Assembly: GCA_025361465.1 (NCBI GenBank)
Contig: JANYAG010000086.1
Coordinates: 1-9,174 of the forward strand
DNA length: 9,174 nucleotides
Direction of reading: 5' to 3'
Source: Gemmatimonadota bacterium
Lineage (GTDB): Bacteria > Gemmatimonadota > Gemmatimonadetes > Gemmatimonadales > GWC2-71-9
A program made the translations under genes and the position numbers. The notes under the pieces were generated by a model. It had not been told where the DNA came from and searched no databases. It saw only the letters and a list, made by a program, of their open reading frames with translations. Positions 5,341 to 9,174 of the stretch are shown in pieces (the first letter of the stretch is position 1; each line of letters opens with the position of its first letter).

Positions 5341-6447
5341 ATGTCCGTAACCGGAGATGTCGTGGTGATCGGCGGAGGCGTGGTCGGATCGGCGTGCGCC
5401 TGGGCGCTGAGCCGGGCCGGGGCTGCCGTCACGGTCATGCAGCGGGACGACACTCCCGGTGAGGCCTGGCGGGCCGCCGCCGGGATGCTGGCCGCGCAGA
5501 TCGAGCCGACACCCAACGACCCCCTCCTGCCGCTCGGCTTGGCGGGCCGGGCGTTCTACCGGGAAACGGTCCCGGCCCTGCAGGAGGCCACCGGCATCAA
5601 CATCGACCTGCGACAGCAGGGCATCCTTCAGGTCGCCCACACCGAGGCTGATGCCGTGGCCTTCAAGGCCAAGGTCGCCCGGCAGCGGCAGCAATCCCAT
5701 CACGCCGAATGGCTCGAACCGGACGAAGTCGCCCTCGGCTGGCCGTGGCTTCCCAAGACGCATGGCGGCTTCTGGTCACCGGAAGACGGCGTGCTCAACC
5801 CGATCGAACTGGTCGCGGCCCTCCGCGCCGACGCGGTTCGGCACGGGGCCAGGATCATCCACGACACCGCCATGGGACTCGACCGGGAGGCCGATCAGCT
5901 GCGGGGGGTTATCGGCGAACGCGATCGCTATGCGGCCCCGGTGGTCATCCTCGCCGGCGGTGCTTGGGCCGGCCGACTCAACCAGCTGCCGCGGCCGGTG
6001 TCGGTCGAACCGGTGCGCGGCCAGATGGCGTCGTTCCCTTGCCCCGATGCGCTCGCCGCCAACGTGGTCTATGGCAAGAAGTGCTACCTGCTGCGTCGGG
6101 GCGACGAACTGCTGGTCGGTTCAACCATGGAACATGTCGGCTTCGATGCCGCGGTCACCGCCGAGGGAATCAGCGGATTGATCGCCCGGGCGGCCTTGCT
6201 CCACCCCCCCCTCGCCCAGCTCACCCCGACGCGCACCTGGGCAGGGTTGCGGCCAGGCACCCCTGATGGCCTCCCGATCATTGGCCCGGAACCGCGGCTC
6301 CCCGGACTCTGGTATGCCGTCGGCCATGGCCGCAACGGCATCCTGTTGGCCGGAGTGACGGCGGAACTGGTCGCGCGTGGTATCGGCGGTCAGGATGTCG
6401 GCGAGGAACTCGCCGCGGTGGGACCGACCCGATTCTGGGATTGGTGA
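5341..6447 (+). CDS. thiO: Glycine oxidase ThiO (FAD-dependent, thiamine biosynthesis)
   Basis: The protein has 368 residues, close to Bacillus ThiO. The N-terminus is the FAD Rossmann motif, VVVIGGGVVGSACAWAL, with Gly11, Gly13 and Gly16. It is followed by RAAAGMLAAQIEP, the ThiO signature that contacts the flavin. Further on come VILAGGAWAG and VEPVRGQM. The C-terminus holds TWAGLRPGTPDGLPIIG (Arg304) and VGHGRNGILLAG (Arg331); these arginines correspond in position to the substrate-carboxylate contacts of glycine oxidase. The enzyme oxidises glycine to iminoglycine, the precursor used by ThiG for the thiazole ring, with H2O2 as by-product. No signal peptide, so it is cytoplasmic. The start is fixed by the family N-terminus; a CAGGT lies eight bases upstream. 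No other thiamine gene is visible, so this one stands alone. Confidence 0.92.
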   Translation: MSVTGDVVVIGGGVVGSACAWALSRAGAAVTVMQRDDTPGEAWRAAAGMLAAQIEPTPNDPLLPLGLAGRAFYRETVPALQEATGINIDLRQQGILQVAHTEADAVAFKAKVARQRQQSHHAEWLEPDEVALGWPWLPKTHGGFWSPEDGVLNPIELVAALRADAVRHGARIIHDTAMGLDREADQLRGVIGERDRYAAPVVILAGGAWAGRLNQLPRPVSVEPVRGQMASFPCPDALAANVVYGKKCYLLRRGDELLVGSTMEHVGFDAAVTAEGISGLIARAALLHPPLAQLTPTRTWAGLRPGTPDGLPIIGPEPRLPGLWYAVGHGRNGILLAGVTAELVARGIGGQDVGEELAAVGPTRFWDW

Positions 6448-6453
6448 GGCCGA

Positions 6454-6482
6454 TTCACCCCCCTCCGGCGCTCGGCTATCTT
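6454..6482 (+). promoter_or_regulatory. Putative promoter of the lipA-pdhA-pdhB operon
   Basis: TTCACC (6454-6459), a 17-base spacer and TATCTT (6477-6482), then TCG, form a good sigma70-like arrangement. It starts just after the thiO stop and implies a leader of about 53 bases before the lipA GTG. A small hairpin (GCCGC, 6-base loop, GCGGC; 6494-6509) would form near the 5' end of that leader. Confidence 0.5.
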
Positions 6483-6526
6483 TCGGGGCTTGTGCCGCTT
6501 GCAGGCGGCTGGGATCACCGGATTCC

Positions 6527-6532
6527 GAGGGG
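6527..6532 (+). promoter_or_regulatory. Ribosome binding site fixing the lipA start
   Basis: GAGGGG lies nine bases before GTG 6542. The in-frame ATG at 6377 would run back over the thiO 3' end and lacks support, so GTG 6542 is chosen. Confidence 0.5.
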
Positions 6533-6541
6533 CATACCCGC

Positions 6542-7516
6542 GTGGCCGCACCGTTCGTTCAGTTGACCCGGCAGGACCGTCCTGGGGGGCCCGAAACGGC
6601 CCCCCCAGCTGTCGCACCCGTCGCCAGGAAGCCCTCGTGGCTCAAGGTGCAGGCCCCCGGCGGCACCGGGTACCTCCAAGTCCAGCAGATGATGCGCGAA
6701 CTGGGCCTCCACACCGTGTGCGAGGAAGCCCACTGCCCGAATATCGGCGAGTGCTGGGACCACAAGGCCGCCACCTTCATGATCCTCGGCGACGTCTGTA
6801 CCCGGAATTGCGCCTATTGCGCCATCGCCCACGGCACCCCGCAACCCTTCGACGCCGCCGAGCCGGTGCGCCTGGCCGAGGCGGTGGCGCGGATGGGGCT
6901 GGAGCATGTGGTGATCACGTCGGTCGACCGCGATGACCTCCCTAACGGCGGTGCTGAAGCTTTCGCGGGCTGCATCACCGAGATCAAGAAGCGCCTGCCG
7001 AACACCTCGGTCGAAGTGCTGATTCCGGACTTCAAGGGATCCGCGCACGCGCTGCAGATCGTCATGGATGCCAAGCCGGACATCCTGAACCACAACCTTG
7101 AGACCGCCGAGCGGCTCTACCGCATGGCGCGCCCCGGTGGCCGCTACGCGCGGGCGCTGCGTGTGCTCGCCAACGCGCGCGCCATGGACCCCACCGCGCT
7201 CACGAAGTCGGGCATCATGCTGGGCCTGGGGGAAGAGTGGGATGAGGTGATCACCTGCCTCCGTGACCTGCGCCGCCACGACGTGAACATCGTCACCCTG
7301 GGGCAGTATCTCCGGCCATCCCCGGCACACCTTCCGGTGGCACGCTACTACAAGCCGGAGGAATTTGCCGAACTTCGCGAGATCGGCATGGCGATGGGCT
7401 TCACGCACGTGCAGGCCTCGCCGCTCACCCGGTCGTCGTATCACGCCTGGGAGCAGATCGATCACGCCAGGACCGCGCTCCCGGACGCTGCCGCACAACC
7501 GGGTCAGGGGTCCTGA
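6542..7516 (+). CDS. lipA: Lipoyl synthase LipA (radical SAM)
   Basis: The protein has 324 residues from GTG 6542. It inserts two sulfur atoms into octanoyl groups on lipoyl domains, making the lipoyl cofactor. Both iron-sulfur sites are complete. The auxiliary (sulfur-donating) cluster motif is CEEAHCPNIGEC (Cys60, Cys65, Cys71) and the radical-SAM motif is CTRNCAYC (Cys86, Cys90, Cys93). Other family landmarks are KPSWLKV, VVITSVDRDDLPNGG, SVEVLIPDF, NHNLET, KSGIMLGLGE, TLGQYLRPS and the C-terminal RSSYHA (Arg297-Tyr300), which contacts the auxiliary cluster. The first 28 residues are Pro/Arg-rich and not conserved in kind; the exact start is the least certain part. The stop overlaps the pdhA ATG by one base (TGATG), so its expression is tied to that of pyruvate dehydrogenase. 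The 339-codon antisense ORF (6515-7534) is a shadow. Confidence 0.95.
   Translation: MAAPFVQLTRQDRPGGPETAPPAVAPVARKPSWLKVQAPGGTGYLQVQQMMRELGLHTVCEEAHCPNIGECWDHKAATFMILGDVCTRNCAYCAIAHGTPQPFDAAEPVRLAEAVARMGLEHVVITSVDRDDLPNGGAEAFAGCITEIKKRLPNTSVEVLIPDFKGSAHALQIVMDAKPDILNHNLETAERLYRMARPGGRYARALRVLANARAMDPTALTKSGIMLGLGEEWDEVITCLRDLRRHDVNIVTLGQYLRPSPAHLPVARYYKPEEFAELREIGMAMGFTHVQASPLTRSSYHAWEQIDHARTALPDAAAQPGQGS
7506..7510 (+). promoter_or_regulatory. Ribosome binding site of pdhA
   Basis: AGGGG inside the last lipA codons, five bases before ATG 7516. With the TGATG overlap, it supports both coupled and independent initiation. Confidence 0.45.
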
Positions 7517-8541
7517 TGGCAACCACCACCGCACCGACGTCGCGCTCCCGGCGGCGCGGGCCAGACGCGCCGTTCGCCGAGCACTATCGCGAATGGCTGC
7601 GCAGCATGCTGCTCATCCGGCGCTTCGAGGAGAAGGTCGGCGAGGCCTATTCGCTCGGCCAGATCGGCGGCTTCTGTCACCTCTACATCGGACAGGAAGC
7701 GGTGGCGGTGGGCACCATCTCCGCCCTCCGCCCCGATGACTATGTCGTCAGCGCATACCGCGAACATGGCCAGGCGCTGGCGCGCGGTCTGTCCGCCCGC
7801 TCCGTGATGGCCGAGCTCTTTGGCAAGGCCACCGGCTGCTCGAAGGGCAAGGGCGGGTCGATGCACCTGTTCGACGCGTCGCTGCACTTCATGGGCGGGC
7901 ATGGCATTGTCGGCAGCCAGATCCCGCTTGGTGCCGGGTTCGCCTTCGCGGCGAAGTACCGCCAGACCGACCAGGTGTCGATCACCTACTTTGGCGAGGC
8001 TGCTGCGAACATCGGCTCGTTCCATGAAGGGCTCAACCTCGCCGCGCTGTGGAACCTGCCGGCGATCTTCGTGATCGAAAACAACGGCTATGGCATGGGG
8101 ACCGCGGTCCAGCGGGCTGCGGCCATCACCGACCTGTCGTTGCGCGCCGCCAGCTATGGCATCCCCGGCATCGAGGTTGATGGCCAGGATGTCGTGGCGG
8201 TCCGCGAAGCGACCGAGGCCGCCGTGGCGCGGGCGCGGGCCGGCGATGGGCCCTCGCTGCTCGAGATCCGGACCTTTCGGTACGTCGGCCACTCGATGTC
8301 CGACGCGGCGAGCGGGACGTACCGGACCAAGGAAGAACTCGATCTCTCGCGCCTGCGCGACCCGATCATCCTGCTCGAGACCCGGATGCGGGACATGAGC
8401 CTGCTCGACGATGCCCAGCTCGCGGCGCTGGAAGCCGAGGTGCAGGCCGTGGTGGCCGACGCGCTGCAGTTCGCGCAGGACTCCCCCGAGCCGGAACCCG
8501 GTGAGCTGTGGACCGACGTCTATGCGCCGGAGGCCAGCTGA
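7516..8541 (+). CDS. pdhA: Pyruvate dehydrogenase E1 component, alpha subunit
   Basis: The protein has 341 residues, normal for the alpha subunit of heterotetrameric E1. E1 decarboxylates pyruvate (or a related 2-oxo acid) on thiamine diphosphate and passes the acetyl group to lipoyl-E2. Landmarks are MLLIRRFEEKVGEAYS, GGFCHLYIGQEAVAVG, VVSAYREHGQALARG, GCSKGKGGSMHLF, GGHGIVGSQIPLGAG, the cofactor segment ending IFVIENNGYGMGT (Asn190), and YVGHSMSDAASGTYRTKEEL, the loop that in mammals is phosphorylated. Oddly, the first half of the thiamine-diphosphate/Mg motif reads YFGEAAANIG: Glu161-Ala162 replace the usual Asp-Gly. Glu161 to Asn190 is the spacing expected for the Mg ligands, so the site is aligned and only the residue has changed. 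A branched-chain 2-oxo-acid or acetoin dehydrogenase is the main alternative; linkage to lipA favours pyruvate. It overlaps pdhB by one base. Confidence 0.9.
   Translation: MATTTAPTSRSRRRGPDAPFAEHYREWLRSMLLIRRFEEKVGEAYSLGQIGGFCHLYIGQEAVAVGTISALRPDDYVVSAYREHGQALARGLSARSVMAELFGKATGCSKGKGGSMHLFDASLHFMGGHGIVGSQIPLGAGFAFAAKYRQTDQVSITYFGEAAANIGSFHEGLNLAALWNLPAIFVIENNGYGMGTAVQRAAAITDLSLRAASYGIPGIEVDGQDVVAVREATEAAVARARAGDGPSLLEIRTFRYVGHSMSDAASGTYRTKEELDLSRLRDPIILLETRMRDMSLLDDAQLAALEAEVQAVVADALQFAQDSPEPEPGELWTDVYAPEAS
8529..8533 (+). promoter_or_regulatory. Ribosome binding site of pdhB
   Basis: GGAGG, seven bases before ATG 8541, inside the end of pdhA. It is the best Shine-Dalgarno in the window and selects 8541 over the in-frame ATG at 8550. 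Confidence 0.65.
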
Positions 8542-9174
8542 TGGCGGTCATGACGTATCGTGACGCGCTCAACGCCGCGCTCCGCGAAGAGATGCATCGG
8601 GACGAGAGTGTCTTCCTGCTCGGTGAGGAGGTCGCCGAGTACCAGGGCGCGTACAAGGTCAGCCGCGGCCTGCTCGAGGAATTCGGCCCCCGTCGGGTGG
8701 TGGACACGCCGATCGCCGAGCTGGGCTTCACCGGCATCGGCGTGGGCGCCGCCATGGTCGGGTTGCGGCCCGTCATCGAAATGATAACGATGAACTTCGC
8801 CCTGCTCGCCATCGACCAGATCGTCAACACTGCCGCCAAGATCCGCTACATGAGCGGCGGCCAGATTGGCTGCCCGCTCGTCTTCCGCGGCCCCGGCGGC
8901 GCGGCGCTGCAGCTCGGCGCCCAGCACTCGCAGGCCTTCGAGAGCTGGTATGCGCACATCCCGGGCCTCAAGGTGGTAATGCCCGCCACGCCGGCCGACG
9001 CCAAGGGATTGCTGAAGAGCGCGATTCGCGATGACAACCCGGTGGTGTTCATCGAAGGCGAGATGCTCTACAACACCAAGGGCGAAGTGCCTGACGGGGA
9101 GTATCTGGTCCCGATCGGCCTCGCCGACGTCAAGCGTGCCGGCAAGGATGTCACCATCATCTGTCATTCGAAGA
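8541..9174 (+). CDS. pdhB: Pyruvate dehydrogenase E1 component, beta subunit (partial, runs off the window)
   Basis: The first 211 residues are present; the gene continues past the edge (full length is usually near 325). The sequence follows the family closely: MTYRDALNAALREEM, VFLLGEEVAEYQGAYKVSRGL, DTPIAELGFTGIGVGAAM with Glu60 as the likely catalytic glutamate that activates the cofactor, FALLAIDQIVNTAAK, RYMSGGQ, GAQHSQAFESWYAHIPGLKV with His129, and VMPATPADAKGLL. It pairs with PdhA to form the alpha2-beta2 E1, whose active site lies at the interface. The start codon overlaps the pdhA stop (TGATG), as expected for subunits needed in equal amounts. An E2 gene with lipoyl domains would be expected next. 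The antisense ORF 8520-9167 is a shadow of this gene. Confidence 0.93.
   Translation, partial: MAVMTYRDALNAALREEMHRDESVFLLGEEVAEYQGAYKVSRGLLEEFGPRRVVDTPIAELGFTGIGVGAAMVGLRPVIEMITMNFALLAIDQIVNTAAKIRYMSGGQIGCPLVFRGPGGAALQLGAQHSQAFESWYAHIPGLKVVMPATPADAKGLLKSAIRDDNPVVFIEGEMLYNTKGEVPDGEYLVPIGLADVKRAGKDVTIICHSK

Noticed and set aside
6494..6509. Hairpin in the lipA leader as a riboswitch or attenuator
   Set aside because: A single five-pair stem is far simpler than any known riboswitch; it is noted only within the promoter entry.
6515..7534. Antisense ORF of 339 codons opposite lipA
   Set aside because: lipA is unmistakable on the plus strand; the antisense product is low-complexity and has no ribosome site or promoter.
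8520..9167. Antisense ORF opposite the end of the window
   Set aside because: The plus strand encodes the start of E1-beta with a strong Shine-Dalgarno; the antisense frame is its shadow.

Overview
This is a G+C-rich window (roughly two thirds G+C by eye) from a bacterial chromosome. Short lipoproteins, a DUF3108-type protein, weak or absent Shine-Dalgarno sequences at several genes and many start/stop overlaps would fit a Gemmatimonadota-like or similar free-living, respiring, Gram-negative bacterium. That placement is inference; no rRNA or marker-gene search was possible. I see no mobile element, CRISPR array, tRNA or rRNA, and no gene-free stretch longer than about 110 bases.

Layout. (1) 2-169 is the C-terminal end of a TauE/SafE (TSUP) permease. 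It overlaps by one base a di-heme c-type cytochrome lipoprotein of the TsdA (thiosulfate dehydrogenase / tetrathionate reductase) type (169-1041), a small sulfur-compound module. (2) A convergent, coiled-coil protein of unknown function lies on the minus strand (1084-1614). It is divergent from (3) a two-gene unit: a small lipoprotein (1722-2213) and a class I glutamine-amidotransferase-like hydrolase of the PuuD/peptidase C26 family (2210-2929), which share a GTGA overlap. (4) A three-gene envelope-looking operon follows: a GT2 glycosyltransferase (2990-3769), a secreted DUF3108-like protein (3766-4512) and an NTF2/SnoaL-like lipoprotein (4509-5012), each overlapping the next by four bases. 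(5) A minus-strand small two-helix membrane protein (5027-5248) is divergent from (6) thiO, glycine oxidase of thiamine biosynthesis (5341-6447). (7) The window ends in lipA-pdhA-pdhB (6542 to the window edge). Lipoyl synthase is translationally linked to both E1 subunits of pyruvate dehydrogenase, so the lipoate-making enzyme is co-expressed with part of the complex that uses lipoate; E2 would be expected just beyond the edge.

Regulation. Most unit starts carry a -10-like element of the form TAnnnT followed by TCG (or ACG), 27 to about 60 bases ahead of the start codon. Two have fair -35 boxes, and a minus-strand copy ahead of the coiled-coil gene has an excellent TTGACC. Within units, almost every junction is a 1- or 4-base overlap, so coupled translation is the rule.

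Most unusual points: the E1-alpha subunit reads G-E-A where the thiamine-diphosphate motif normally reads G-D-G; a membrane-anchored TsdA sits beside a TSUP permease; a possible leaderless seven-codon leader ORF overlaps the glycosyltransferase start; and the envelope operon has no assigned function. I did not find clear evidence of a wholly new biological system.
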